In this document: positions 1 to 8,094 of the stretch, one piece after another
Layout of the letters: each line of letters starts with the position of its first letter
Position numbering within the stretch: the first letter of the stretch is position 1
NCBI RefSeq assembly: GCF_011683955.1
Contig: NZ_JAAQPI010000017.1
Span: 88,331-152,330, forward strand
Length of the DNA stretch: 64,000 bases
Direction: 5' to 3'
Origin: Pseudomaricurvus alkylphenolicus
Lineage (GTDB): Bacteria > Pseudomonadota > Gammaproteobacteria > Pseudomonadales > Cellvibrionaceae
Translations under genes and position numbers: made by a program
The notes under the pieces: generated by a model
The model's input: the letters and a program-made list of their open reading frames with translations, nothing else
Told to the model about the DNA's origin: nothing
Databases searched by the model: none

Positions 1-110
1 CCATCAGCCAGCAGTTGGATACGAAAGCCGTGGAGTTTGAATCCAAGCACCCAAAGCTGGCTCGAGCCATTAGGGAGGTGATGGACTCGTTAAACAAAAT
101 GGGGGTCTAG
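1..110 (+). CDS. DUF4404 family protein, C-terminal fragment
   Basis: The window opens inside this gene; the reading frame starts at base 3 and ends at a TAG at 108-110, giving the last 35 residues. The visible tail contains FESKHPKLARAI followed by VMDSLNKMGV. This matches my recollection of the C-terminus of DUF4404, a short helical gammaproteobacterial family of unknown function whose members end in a similar His-Pro and Asn-Met-Gly pattern. The 5' part lies outside the window, so length and start cannot be judged. It is convergent with the CbiX-like gene, with a hairpin between them. The family call rests on 35 residues. Confidence 0.6.
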   Translation, partial: ISQQLDTKAVEFESKHPKLARAIREVMDSLNKMGV

Positions 111-128
111 GAGGCTCTCTAAGTCAGT

Positions 129-155
129 CCGTACCTTTTTCCCACAAAGGTACGG
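129..155. terminator. Hairpin between convergent genes
   Basis: A perfect 10-bp inverted repeat, CCGTACCTTT (129-138) and AAAGGTACGG (146-155), with a 7-nt loop. It sits between the end of the DUF4404 gene and the end of the convergent CbiX-like gene. The arms carry their own T and A runs, so it could end transcription in both directions, although no separate U-tract follows. Confidence 0.55.
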
Positions 156-174
156 GCGCGCTTCACCTGAAGGG

Positions 175-552
175 TCAGTCTTTTTGGGCGAATATGTGGC
201 CCAACACCAAGTCAGCCAGTCCTTGGCTGCGTCCAAAGTATTCTAGTAATCGAATGTTTTTCTCCGGCATGGCTTCCATCACTTCGGCCACTTGTTGGGG
301 GATGTCTTTTTCGACGTGTCGGCCACAGTTGAAGAACAATGGGTAGACGTCGATGGCTTCGATATGTTCGGGCAGTGCCTGGCAGGCCTGCAGCAGGGTC
401 GGCGGTGCTTGCTCGAGCAAGGCCGGGCGGCAGTGGTCGTAGTCATCGCTGGTGTGGTCGATGGTTTCGACCAGGGCGAAGAATTCCTGGTTGGCGCTGT
501 CGCGGCGGCTGCCGTGGGCCATGATGATCAGGGCACGGTGTTGTGGGTTCAT
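175..552 (-). CDS. CbiX/SirB-like sirohydrochlorin chelatase family protein
   Basis: A 125-residue protein of the single-domain CbiX type. It starts with a beta strand and the family motif AHGSRR (residues 12-17); a second metal-site region follows at FFNCGRHVEKDIP. Family members insert cobalt, nickel or iron into sirohydrochlorin-type tetrapyrroles in the cytoplasm. Small CbiX proteins are about 120-130 residues and work as dimers, so the length is normal. No cobalamin or siroheme genes are adjacent, so the metal and product cannot be deduced. It lies 59 bp downstream of the DTW gene on the same strand and may be co-transcribed with it. Confidence 0.75.
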   Translation of the reverse strand: MNPQHRALIIMAHGSRRDSANQEFFALVETIDHTSDDYDHCRPALLEQAPPTLLQACQALPEHIEAIDVYPLFFNCGRHVEKDIPQQVAEVMEAMPEKNIRLLEYFGRSQGLADLVLGHIFAQKD

Positions 553-611
553 GGCAAGTTTTTGGGCCGGAGTTGTCGATGGGGACTGGGTAAAGTTTAT
601 CCTATTACGTG

Positions 612-1352
612 TCAGGCGGGCGAATGGTTCAGGCGCCGGTTCATTTTCATGGCGACATAGTGTTCAGTAAATCGACTGAAGTATTCAAGCAAGGCCACGG
701 CCTGGAGGTCGGCTTTGCAGCTGGCCAGGGCGAGCGCTGTGGCCTCAGCCGTGGAGAGGTGCCCATTTGCTGCGGCTTTTCGTAAAGGGTAATGGCCGAG
801 TGGGAATTGATGGATCGAAGAGGATTTGAGGTTTGCCATCAGTGGGGCAAGGTCCAATAGGGGCGTCGTTTGCAACCATTTTGCCTGGGCGAACATTTTG
901 CGGGCCTGCTTCCAGGTGCCGTCCAGAATAATCAGGGTCAGCTTTTTGTCAGTGGTTCTGATGCAGCTGTCGACCAGGTCTCGCGGGCGCTGTGGGTCTG
1001 GAGGAAATACGACCCCGCATTGTCGATTGGGGTCGTTGAGAATGTCCAATAATGCCGTGTCGGGATCGATGCGGTCCCACAGGAATGCCCGGGTGTGGGC
1101 CGGGAACAGGTCTGCGATCAGGCGCCCACTATTGGTGGGTTTGTAGACTTCGTCGCGATGCATGATCAAGACAACGTCAACGGGATTGGCCTGTGGCCGG
1201 CGATAGTCGCAGATGCAGGTGTAATGTCCGAGCATGCAGGCAGGGCAGCGCTTAACGTCAACGCCGCGGGCATTGAATTTGCGGGTTGAGTTTTGTTCGC
1301 AGTAATGGCGCAGCTGGTCTACAGCGTGCGCAGGAAAGCGACGTGGCGTCAT
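612..1352 (-). CDS. tapT: DTW domain tRNA-uridine aminocarboxypropyltransferase (TapT-like)
   Basis: A 246-residue DTW-domain protein. It has an N-terminal zinc-type cysteine set (C36, C39, C46, C48) and the diagnostic D-x-T-W motif as DGTW at residues 144-147. A conserved C-terminal LRKAAANGHLSTAEA stretch follows. E. coli TapT (YfiP) uses S-adenosylmethionine to put a 3-amino-3-carboxypropyl group on U47 of tRNA, forming acp3U; this activity is inferred here from family membership. The start codon overlaps the stop of the upstream MaoC gene as ATGA (1349-1352), so translation is probably coupled. Confidence 0.82.
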   Translation of the reverse strand: MTPRRFPAHAVDQLRHYCEQNSTRKFNARGVDVKRCPACMLGHYTCICDYRRPQANPVDVVLIMHRDEVYKPTNSGRLIADLFPAHTRAFLWDRIDPDTALLDILNDPNRQCGVVFPPDPQRPRDLVDSCIRTTDKKLTLIILDGTWKQARKMFAQAKWLQTTPLLDLAPLMANLKSSSIHQFPLGHYPLRKAAANGHLSTAEATALALASCKADLQAVALLEYFSRFTEHYVAMKMNRRLNHSPA

Positions 1353-1855
1353 GTGAGTGTATCTGTGCAGTGTTCTGAGAGTGTCTCCTCACTGTCGCAA
1401 GGATGCTTATTCAGCATGACGGTCGCTTCGAGGGAGGCGACTTTGGCGCCTTCCTGGTCAAGCACTTCCGCCCGATACTGCATGATGCCCCGGTCCCGGT
1501 TTTTCACGTCGGTCATACATTTCAGCACCGTTATTCTGGCGCTCAGGGTTTGGTCGGGCAATACGGGTTTCAAGAAACGCAGCTTGTCGACACCCATGCC
1601 AGCAACAACGGCGGTGCGGCAGTAGAGTTGATCGACGGTCAGGCGCTGCAGGATAGCGAAAGTCTGAATGCCACTGGCGCAAAGGCAGCCTATGGGGCTG
1701 TCTATGGCCTTCCCGGGGTCGATGTGAAACGGTTGGGGGTCGTAGCGGCGGGCGAATTCGATCAGCTCTTCCTGGCTCAGGTAGTAGTTACCAAGCTGGT
1801 GGGTGTCGCCGGGCTTAAAGTCGTTCCAATAGAGGATGTCGGAAGCGTTGGTCAT
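1349..1855 (-). CDS. MaoC-like (hotdog fold) dehydratase
   Basis: A protein of 168 residues starting at MTNASDILYW. An in-frame upstream ATG would add 36 residues unlike the family, so the 1855 start is preferred. The sequence has the (R)-specific enoyl-CoA hydratase/MaoC layout: YLSQEELIEFARRYDPQPFHID carries the catalytic Asp and His region, followed by the Gly-Met-Gly-Val-Asp strand and a beta-rich C-terminus. Such proteins hydrate enoyl-CoA thioesters; the substrate here is unknown. It shares a 4-bp overlap with the downstream DTW gene, and the alcohol dehydrogenase gene diverges from it. Confidence 0.8.
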   Translation of the reverse strand: MTNASDILYWNDFKPGDTHQLGNYYLSQEELIEFARRYDPQPFHIDPGKAIDSPIGCLCASGIQTFAILQRLTVDQLYCRTAVVAGMGVDKLRFLKPVLPDQTLSARITVLKCMTDVKNRDRGIMQYRAEVLDQEGAKVASLEATVMLNKHPCDSEETLSEHCTDTLT

Positions 1856-2030
1856 GGGTTCAGGTTCTGCGTCTCGGGGGCGCCATTGTAAGGAATCGTT
1901 CCATTGCGGGTAAATAGCGATGCATATTTGGCGCGCAATGATAAATGACTGGCCGTTTGACACCCGATCATCAGAGCAGTTATGGCTAGAATCGGGGGGA
2001 GGTAGTCACAAGGTTTTCCGGGAGGAAGTG

Positions 2031-3239
2031 GTGTTTTCAGTTCAGGTTGTGTTTTTTAAGCTTTTGATGCTGGTCATGAAGGTGGTGTTGAAATTTATTC
2101 CCGATGCCCGCCCTACGGTGTTTTCCGGCGAGGGGTCAGCGGTGAAGCTGGCGCAAACCATCGGTCACTTTGGCCATAAAAAGGTGTTGGTGGTAACAGA
2201 CGCCATGCTGGTAAAGCTGGGAGTGATCGATCCTGTGATTGAAGGTTTGAAAGCCCGGGGAATCGAGCCGGTGATTTATGACGGTATTCAGCCGGACCCC
2301 ACCTTTAGTGTGGTGGAAGAGGGCTTGAAGCGGCTGCGCAGCGAAGGCTGCGACTCGGTGCTGGCCATAGGCGGGGGCTCTTCCATGGATGCCGCCAAGG
2401 TGATGGCTTTGGCGGCCAGCAATCAGCGCCCACCCCAGGATTTTGAGGGCAAGTTTGTGGCGAAGAAGCCGGCTCTGCCGCTGTTTGCCATACCCACTAC
2501 CGCGGGTACCGGCTCTGAGGTGACGGCCGCTGCGGTGATTTCGGATACCGAGGAAAACGCCAAAAAGCTGGTGATGGATCCCAAAATTGTACCTTTGGCT
2601 GCGGCACTGGATCCTACTTTGATGGCGGGCCTGCCACCACAGATTACGGCAGCCACGGGTATGGATGCGCTTACCCATGCCATTGAAGCCTATATCTCGC
2701 GTCTGGCCACAGACGAAACTGATGCCTATGCCCGCGCGGCGACGCGGATGATTATCAATAATCTGGAAACGGCCTATGAAGATGGCGGCAATATGGCCGC
2801 GCGGGAGGCGATGGCTCTGGGTTCCTTTTACGCCGGAATGGCGTTTACCCGCGCTTTTGTGGGTTATGTGCATGCCATAGCGCATCAATTTGGTGGCCTC
2901 TACCACACGCCCCATGGCTTGGCTAACGCGGTGGTATTACCCCATGTGCTTGAGTATTCCAAGGACCATATCAACAGCCGACTGGCAGATCTGGCGCTGG
3001 AGTGCGAGCTGGGGCAACCCGGAGAGTCGGAGTCGCAACTTGCCCAGAAATTTATCGATAAGGTGTGGGCGATGAATCAGGCGATGGGTATTCCCAGAAC
3101 CCTGGATGCGCTAAAAAGGGAAGACATTCCAACCATCACCAAGGCAGCGTTGTTTGAGGCGCATTTTACCTATCCTGTACCCAAATATATGGATAAGCAG
3201 CAGTGCCAGACGCTGCTCAATAATCTGCTGACCGCCTGA
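2031..3239 (+). CDS. Iron-containing alcohol dehydrogenase
   Basis: A group III (Fe-ADH/DHQ-like) dehydrogenase of about 402 residues. Visible motifs are the NAD-binding AIGGGSSMDAAK, the signature IPTTAGTGSE, and metal-site histidines in GMDALTHAIEAY and in HAIAHQFGGLYHTPHG. Such enzymes interconvert alcohols and aldehydes with NAD(P) in the cytoplasm. The frame is open from 1920, but a GGAGGA at 2021-2026 sits just before GTG codons at 2028 and 2031. I chose GTG 2031; ATG codons at 2067 and 2076 are alternatives. It is a single-gene unit upstream of the molybdenum hydroxylase operon. Substrate unknown. Confidence 0.85.
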   Translation: MFSVQVVFFKLLMLVMKVVLKFIPDARPTVFSGEGSAVKLAQTIGHFGHKKVLVVTDAMLVKLGVIDPVIEGLKARGIEPVIYDGIQPDPTFSVVEEGLKRLRSEGCDSVLAIGGGSSMDAAKVMALAASNQRPPQDFEGKFVAKKPALPLFAIPTTAGTGSEVTAAAVISDTEENAKKLVMDPKIVPLAAALDPTLMAGLPPQITAATGMDALTHAIEAYISRLATDETDAYARAATRMIINNLETAYEDGGNMAAREAMALGSFYAGMAFTRAFVGYVHAIAHQFGGLYHTPHGLANAVVLPHVLEYSKDHINSRLADLALECELGQPGESESQLAQKFIDKVWAMNQAMGIPRTLDALKREDIPTITKAALFEAHFTYPVPKYMDKQQCQTLLNNLLTA

Positions 3240-3297
3240 TTTTTTGCACGAATGTACAAAAATGTTTAGAAGGGTTAATTCAGGTGCGATCACCCGC

Positions 3298-3360
3298 CTC
3301 CCGGCGCTAAGCTAGCGACTTACAGTTTGTCTCGCTCCATTCGGAGTGAGTCGCCGGGAG
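3298..3360 (+). promoter_or_regulatory. Structured 5' leader sequestering the ribosome binding site of the hydroxylase operon
   Basis: CTCCCGGCG (3298-3306) pairs perfectly over 9 bp with CGCCGGGAG (3352-3360). The loop contains a short GCTA/TAGC hairpin (3306-3316) and an 8-bp hairpin CTCGCTCC/GGAGTGAG with an ATTC loop (3331-3350, one G-T wobble). The closing stem contains GGGAG at 3356-3360, the likely Shine-Dalgarno seven bases before the ATG at 3368. The fold therefore resembles a three-way junction that hides the ribosome binding site. It could be a riboswitch, a thermometer or a protein-binding leader. It does not obviously match the larger Moco riboswitch. Confidence 0.45.
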
Positions 3361-3367
3361 ACCCTTC

Positions 3368-3910
3368 ATGATCCGCTTTCGACTTAACGGTGAGACCGTC
3401 ACCACCGACGCGCCTGCCGACACCCCGTTGCTGTGGGTGATTCGCGAATACTTTCAACTGACCGGCTCCAAGTTTGGTTGCGGCAAAGGCCTGTGCGGCG
3501 CCTGCACCATGCATATGAACGGCAATGCGGTGCGCACCTGCGTGTTGCCGGTTGCAGCGGTTGCCGATGCCGAGATCACGACTATTGAGGGCCTGGGCCA
3601 GCCCGACAATCTCCATATCGTGCAGCAGGCCTGGGTCCACCACAATGTGCCCCAATGTGGCTACTGTCAGCCGGGTCAGATTATGTCGGCCAGCGCATTG
3701 CTGGCACAGAACCCCAATCCCAGCGACGAAGACATCGATCAGTTTATGAGTGGCAATATCTGCCGCTGTGGTACCTACCCCCGTATCAAATCGGCTATTA
3801 AGGCTGCTGCCAAAGCGCAATCGAGCGGCGTGGTGTTATTCGACCCCAATCAGCCTGTCAGTGCGGCTGCCAATGCCGAGAGCAATGCAATGTCCGGAGG
3901 TGCCGCATGA
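3368..3910 (+). CDS. Molybdenum hydroxylase small subunit, [2Fe-2S] protein (IorA-like)
   Basis: A protein of 180 residues with the two [2Fe-2S] domains of the xanthine dehydrogenase family small subunit. A plant-ferredoxin-type cluster has C38, C43, C46 and C58, and a helical cluster domain has C97, C100, C132 and C134 (motifs [29 protein letters not shown]). The subunit relays electrons from the molybdenum site. The C-terminus carries an extra alanine-rich tail of about 30 residues. The stop overlaps the next start as ATGA (3907-3910), so the two subunits are translationally coupled. Isoquinoline 1-oxidoreductase is the best-known two-subunit relative. Confidence 0.9.
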   Translation: MIRFRLNGETVTTDAPADTPLLWVIREYFQLTGSKFGCGKGLCGACTMHMNGNAVRTCVLPVAAVADAEITTIEGLGQPDNLHIVQQAWVHHNVPQCGYCQPGQIMSASALLAQNPNPSDEDIDQFMSGNICRCGTYPRIKSAIKAAAKAQSSGVVLFDPNQPVSAAANAESNAMSGGAA

Positions 3911-6114
3911 GCAAGGCGATCAGCAGCAATCGACGTGATTTTCTCAAGATGATGGGGATCACCGGTGGCGGTCTGGTGCTCGGTGTTCCCTTGAGTGGCT
4001 GTGCCAGTGCCCAATCCCGGTTCCCCTATGCCGCTGAGGATGCCTGGCAGGCTGACGCGTTTTTGCAGGTGACGCCTTCCAACCAGGTGCGTTTCTTTGT
4101 GCCTCAGGCGGAGATGGGGCAGGGCGTGAATATGGGTCTGACGACCCTGATCGCCGAAGAGTTGAATATGGATCCGGCGACTATTGAAGTGCGAACGGCC
4201 GGCATCCACAAAGACTACGGTGTGCCCGGTTACGGAATACAGGTGACCGGCGGCAGTGCCAGTATCCGGGTACGCTATGAGCCACTGCGTCAGTCGGCGG
4301 CACAAGTGCGGGAGTTATTACTGCAGGCGGCCTCTTTGCGTTGGGGCGTGAGCAAAAACCAACTGTCCATGGCCGACGCTAAAATCAGCAGCGGTGATCG
4401 CACAGAAGGTATTGGTGCCTTTGTGGTGGATGCGGCGGAATTACCGGCACCGGAATCCGTTGAGCTGAAGCCAGACTCGGAACTGCGCTGGATAGGGCGA
4501 GACCGTGGGCCTCGAATTGATGCCCTCGCCAAGGCCACCGGCACGGCCGATTTTGGGATTGACGCCAAGATACCGGGCATGAAAAAAGCGGCCTTGTTGC
4601 GCAGTCCGGTTGCGGGCGGCAAGGTGCTGTCTTTTGCATTGAACGGCGCGGACCAACAAGCCGGTGTTCACAAAGTGGTTGAGATTTTTAACGGCGTGGC
4701 GGTGGTGGCGGAACACTACTGGCAGGCCCGCAAGGCGCTGGAGCAAATCGAGGTCAAGTGGGAGCTGCCGGCACTGAGTTCGGTGTCCTCAGACGCCCTG
4801 GGTGAGACCATGGCGGAGGCACTTAACGAGGAGGGGCAGGAGGCGCACAAGCAGGGTGAAGGTGCCAAAGCTCTGAGGGAGGCGGCCAGCACCCTCAGTG
4901 CCCGCTACGAGGCACCGTTTTTGGCACACGCCACCATGGAACCGATGAACTGTACGGTGCATATGCAGGGCGACAGGGCGGAAGCCTGGGTGCCGACCCA
5001 GGCCCCGGATCTGGCCGGTAACCTGGTTTCTGAGTATGGCGGCATTGACCGTGACAAGGTGCAGGTACACAGCACCTATTTGGGCGGCGGCTTTGGGCGC
5101 CGCGCTTTTCACGATTTTGTTGCAGAAGCCACCGCTATTGCCCGCAAGGTGAAGGTGCCGGTGCAACTGACCTGGAGTCGGGAAGACGATACCCGCAATG
5201 ACTATTACCGCCCGGCGGCGACGGTGGATCTGGCCGCAGGCCTGGATGAACAGGGGCAGTTGCAAACCTGGAGCGCCAAGCGTGCCGGCGCCAATATCAT
5301 GCCCTATATGCTGGATCAAAACGCCGGCGCTCTGCTGCCGGAATTTCTGCCTGATGGCATGGTCGACTGGGTCAGCAAGCGTGGCTACGGCTTGTTCAAA
5401 AACTGGTTGGTGGACCCTTCCAGTGTCGAGGGTCTCTATGAAGACTATGACGTGCCCAATAAAGAAGTTCGCCACGTCACGGTGGATGTCGGCATTCGCA
5501 CCGGTTACTGGCGATCGGTTGGGCATTCCTTTACCGGGTTCTTTAAAGAATCCTTTATGGACGAACTCGCCCACGCCAGTGAACAGGATCCTCTGGCATT
5601 TCGCTTGCGTCATCTGCCGGCCGATTCGCGTCTGCGTAAAGTACTGGAAGCAGCGGCGCAAAAGGCGGGCTGGGGTCAGCCCAAAAACGGCCGTTTCCTG
5701 GGGATTGCCGCGCAAGAGAGTTTTGAGAGTTTTGTCGCCGAAGTGGCCGAGGTCTCAGTGGAAAACGGGCAGATTCGAGTGCACAAGGTCACCTGCGCAG
5801 TGGACTGCGGCAAGGTGATCAACCCGGATATCGTTCGCAGCCAGATGGAAAGCGGCGTTAATTTTGGTCTGACAGCGGCGCTCTACGGTGAAATCACTTT
5901 TGCCAATGGTGAAGTGCAACAGAGCAACTTCCACGACTACCCGATGTTGCGAATGAATGAGTCTCCCGAAATCGACGTTGTATTGATTGATAGCGATGAG
6001 CATCCCACCGGGGTGGGCGAGCCAGGTTTGCCTCCAATCGCGCCGGCAGTTGCCAACGCGGTCTTTGCCGCCACGGGAACACGCTTGCGTTCCATGCCTT
6101 TGCGCTTGAGTTAA
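3907..6114 (+). CDS. Molybdenum hydroxylase large subunit, molybdopterin-binding (IorB-like), Tat-exported
   Basis: A 735-residue large subunit. The N-terminus has a twin-arginine signal, [10 protein letters not shown], followed by a hydrophobic stretch ending near SGCAS, so the folded complex is probably moved to the periplasm by Tat. Family motifs include the early [13 protein letters not shown], the central THLPPTL-like region being absent, [11 protein letters not shown], and the C-terminal [17 protein letters not shown] around the catalytic glutamate. The enzymes hydroxylate N-heterocycles or oxidise aldehydes using water as oxygen source. No FAD subunit or cytochrome c gene is adjacent, so the electron acceptor is unknown. 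Substrate not deducible. Confidence 0.88.
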   Translation: MSKAISSNRRDFLKMMGITGGGLVLGVPLSGCASAQSRFPYAAEDAWQADAFLQVTPSNQVRFFVPQAEMGQGVNMGLTTLIAEELNMDPATIEVRTAGIHKDYGVPGYGIQVTGGSASIRVRYEPLRQSAAQVRELLLQAASLRWGVSKNQLSMADAKISSGDRTEGIGAFVVDAAELPAPESVELKPDSELRWIGRDRGPRIDALAKATGTADFGIDAKIPGMKKAALLRSPVAGGKVLSFALNGADQQAGVHKVVEIFNGVAVVAEHYWQARKALEQIEVKWELPALSSVSSDALGETMAEALNEEGQEAHKQGEGAKALREAASTLSARYEAPFLAHATMEPMNCTVHMQGDRAEAWVPTQAPDLAGNLVSEYGGIDRDKVQVHSTYLGGGFGRRAFHDFVAEATAIARKVKVPVQLTWSREDDTRNDYYRPAATVDLAAGLDEQGQLQTWSAKRAGANIMPYMLDQNAGALLPEFLPDGMVDWVSKRGYGLFKNWLVDPSSVEGLYEDYDVPNKEVRHVTVDVGIRTGYWRSVGHSFTGFFKESFMDELAHASEQDPLAFRLRHLPADSRLRKVLEAAAQKAGWGQPKNGRFLGIAAQESFESFVAEVAEVSVENGQIRVHKVTCAVDCGKVINPDIVRSQMESGVNFGLTAALYGEITFANGEVQQSNFHDYPMLRMNESPEIDVVLIDSDEHPTGVGEPGLPPIAPAVANAVFAATGTRLRSMPLRLS

Positions 6115-6235
6115 GCCCGCCGTTGTTGGCAGCACCCGCGGCGTTCGGCCACATCAACAATGGGGAGGCAGGGCTTGAAACCCGTCGTCCCTGCACTCAT
6201 ATTGGGTGTAAGCCAACAAAAGCAGAGGTTTGAAA
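6115..6235 (+). other. Intergenic gap within the hydroxylase operon
   Basis: There are 121 bases between the large subunit and xdhC, longer than the other junctions in the operon, which overlap by 4 bp. It contains inverted repeats, such as TTGTTG with CAACAA and GCAGGG with CCCTGC. It may hold an internal processing site or a secondary promoter. No clear promoter hexamers were identified. Confidence 0.3.
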
Positions 6236-7204
6236 GTGCAGACTACCCAGCTGGAAGTATTGCAGGCGGCATTGGAGGGTCTCAACCGGGGCGTCAAGGT
6301 GACGTTGGTTTCGGTGGCCCAGACCTGGGGTACGTCGCCGAGACCGGTGGGGTCGCTGCTGGTGGTTTGCAGCGATGGGCATTTTGCCGGCTCAGTGTCC
6401 GGTGGTTGTGTTGAGGAAGATCTGTTTGAACGATTGATTGAATCGCCCCCGACCCAACCCGAGGTCACCCTCTACGGCGAGACCGAAGAAGAGCGACACC
6501 GTTTTGGCCTGCCCTGTGGCGGCACTCTGGCACTGATACTGGAACCCTTCTCGGATGTTGCCGTGGTTCAGGCATTGATTGATGCCCTGCATCAGCGCCG
6601 CACCCTGACACGCACACTGTGCATTGAGACGGGCGATATTCAGTTGGGTGACTCGCAGGACGAAGATATCGCTCATCTGACCGAGACTCACTGGGTCAAT
6701 ATCTTTGGTCCGGTGTGGCGTTTGCTGATTATTGGTGCCGGGCAAACCTCCAGTTATCTGGCGGAGATGGCCAATGCTTTGGGCTACCGGGTACTGATCA
6801 GCGACCCCCGCCCTGAATATCGGCAGGATTGGTCGGTGGCGGATACGGAATTGCTGGAAGGCTATCCCGACGATGTGGTGCGCGCTGTCAATCCCGATCG
6901 TCGTACCGCCATTGTGGCCCTGACCCATGACCCCAAGCTTGATGACCTGGCGTTGCTCGACGGACTGCGGTCAGAGGCGTTTTATGTGGGGGCGTTGGGT
7001 TCTCTGCGAACCACGGAAAACCGTCGTCAGCGTTTAAAAGAGCACTTCGAATTTACGGACGAGGAACTGGACCGACTCCGAGGACCGGTGGGGCTGCCCA
7101 TTGGCAGTAAAGCGCCACCAGAAATCGCCTTGGCGGTTTTGGCCGAACTGACGGCATTGCGCAACGGTATCGATATCAAAGCGCAGCTGCAATCCCAATC
7201 ATGA
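6236..7204 (+). CDS. XdhC family molybdenum cofactor insertion/maturation protein
   Basis: A 322-residue XdhC/CoxI-family protein. The N-terminal XdhC_CoxI part shows WGTSPRPVGSLLVV and GGCVEEDLFE; the C-terminal half is a Rossmann domain (GAGQTSSYLAEMANALGY). Family members bind molybdopterin, promote its sulfuration and deliver it to hydroxylases of the xanthine dehydrogenase family. This fits the position after the structural genes. The start is GTG at 6236, seven bases after AGAGG; TTG at 6230 is too close to that site. The 3' end overlaps the next gene as ATGA. Confidence 0.88.
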   Translation: MQTTQLEVLQAALEGLNRGVKVTLVSVAQTWGTSPRPVGSLLVVCSDGHFAGSVSGGCVEEDLFERLIESPPTQPEVTLYGETEEERHRFGLPCGGTLALILEPFSDVAVVQALIDALHQRRTLTRTLCIETGDIQLGDSQDEDIAHLTETHWVNIFGPVWRLLIIGAGQTSSYLAEMANALGYRVLISDPRPEYRQDWSVADTELLEGYPDDVVRAVNPDRRTAIVALTHDPKLDDLALLDGLRSEAFYVGALGSLRTTENRRQRLKEHFEFTDEELDRLRGPVGLPIGSKAPPEIALAVLAELTALRNGIDIKAQLQSQS

Positions 7205-7821
7205 TCGCCGGAATTCTGTTGGCGGCGGGGCGGGGCAGTCGCTTTGGCGGTGACAAACTGCTGGCGCCGCTGGCTGACGGTCGCACGATGATTGAGCATT
7301 CAGCGGAGCGTTTTTTTGGCGCATTTGACAACGCCGTGTGCGTGGTCAGGCCGCAGGACGAGGTACTGCAAACGCTGCTGGATCAAAGCGGCTACCCTTG
7401 GATAGTCGCCGAGCGTGCCCATGAGGGTATGAGCCAGAGTCTTGTCGCCGGCGTTGCTCATTGGCCGCATGCCGATGGTTGGATGGTGGGACTGGCGGAT
7501 ATGCCGACGATAGAGACTGAAACAATCGTAAGCCTGCGACAGCAGCTGCAGAAGCCGATCTCCACGGATGATTCAGCAACAATAATCGTGCCTTGGTTCC
7601 AGCAATCCCAGGTCCGGAAACGTGGCCACCCTGTAGGCTTTTCCCATCACTTTCGCGAGGAGCTTTTGGCGCTTCAAGGTGATGAAGGCGCCCGCTCAAT
7701 TTTGAAATCCCACGGGGATTGCCGGGTGGATGTGGAGTGTTGGGATCCCGGCATTCTGCAGGATGTGGATCTTCCTGAGGATATCGTCAGACTCAATTCT
7801 CAGGTTTCGCGGCAGAATTGA
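7201..7821 (+). CDS. MobA/MocA-like molybdopterin cytidylyltransferase family protein
   Basis: A 206-residue NTP-transferase-domain protein. The nucleotide-binding loop LLAAGRGSRFGGDK lies at the N-terminus; a metal-binding GLADMPTI motif and the GHPVGFS region follow. This pattern fits MocA, which links CMP to molybdopterin to give the cytosine dinucleotide form used by aldehyde- and heterocycle-oxidising hydroxylases. The 4-bp overlap with xdhC supports a joint role in maturing the hydroxylase encoded upstream. Confusion with the guanylyltransferase MobA is possible from sequence alone, but the operon context favours MocA. Confidence 0.82.
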   Translation: MIAGILLAAGRGSRFGGDKLLAPLADGRTMIEHSAERFFGAFDNAVCVVRPQDEVLQTLLDQSGYPWIVAERAHEGMSQSLVAGVAHWPHADGWMVGLADMPTIETETIVSLRQQLQKPISTDDSATIIVPWFQQSQVRKRGHPVGFSHHFREELLALQGDEGARSILKSHGDCRVDVECWDPGILQDVDLPEDIVRLNSQVSRQN

Positions 7822-8016
7822 TGACCAGGGTTGCAGAAGATGAATGCAATCTCAGTTCAATATCACCCATCAGCATAAACTCTATTTCCTATCAAATAGC
7901 TGGCGGCTATTAATTTGTTGCTTAAATATTACCAAATGGCATTTCAGCGTTTGGGTTTTAGCTCCTATTGTTAATTAAACGTTTCGGACAACAATCATCC
8001 ACCCAGGGAGGCGGTG
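7822..8016 (+). other. Intergenic region between the hydroxylase operon and the TonB receptor
   Basis: An AT-rich spacer of about 195 bases. It includes a short hairpin, AATAGC/GCTATT at 7895-7911, and a GTTAATTAAAC stretch near 7970. It probably holds the receptor promoter, but no hexamer pair with good spacing was identified. Confidence 0.3.
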
Positions 8017-8094
8017 ATGTCGGACAGAGTCTTCCTGCGTGGCACTTTCATGTCGAGGAGAGAAGACCATGCCATTCCCATTGAAAAATACTAA
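8017..8094 (+). CDS. Possible 25-codon leader ORF overlapping the TonB receptor start
   Basis: The ATG at 8017 is preceded by AGGGAGG (8005-8011) with 5-nt spacing, a stronger Shine-Dalgarno than most genes here. The ORF runs 25 codons (MSDRVFLRGTF...) and stops with TAA at 8092-8094. It is in a different frame and overlaps the first 26 bases of the receptor gene (ATG 8069). A translated overlapping leader could couple or repress receptor translation. No match to a known leader peptide is recognised, and expression is unproven. Confidence 0.35.
   Translation: MSDRVFLRGTFMSRREDHAIPIEKY

Noticed and set aside
2136..2915. 259-codon minus-strand ORF antisense to the alcohol dehydrogenase
   Set aside because: Shadow of a well-supported gene; no recognisable domain.
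3298..3360. Moco riboswitch upstream of the hydroxylase operon
   Set aside because: The leader is much shorter than the known Moco motif and does not show its conserved junction; kept only as an unassigned structure.
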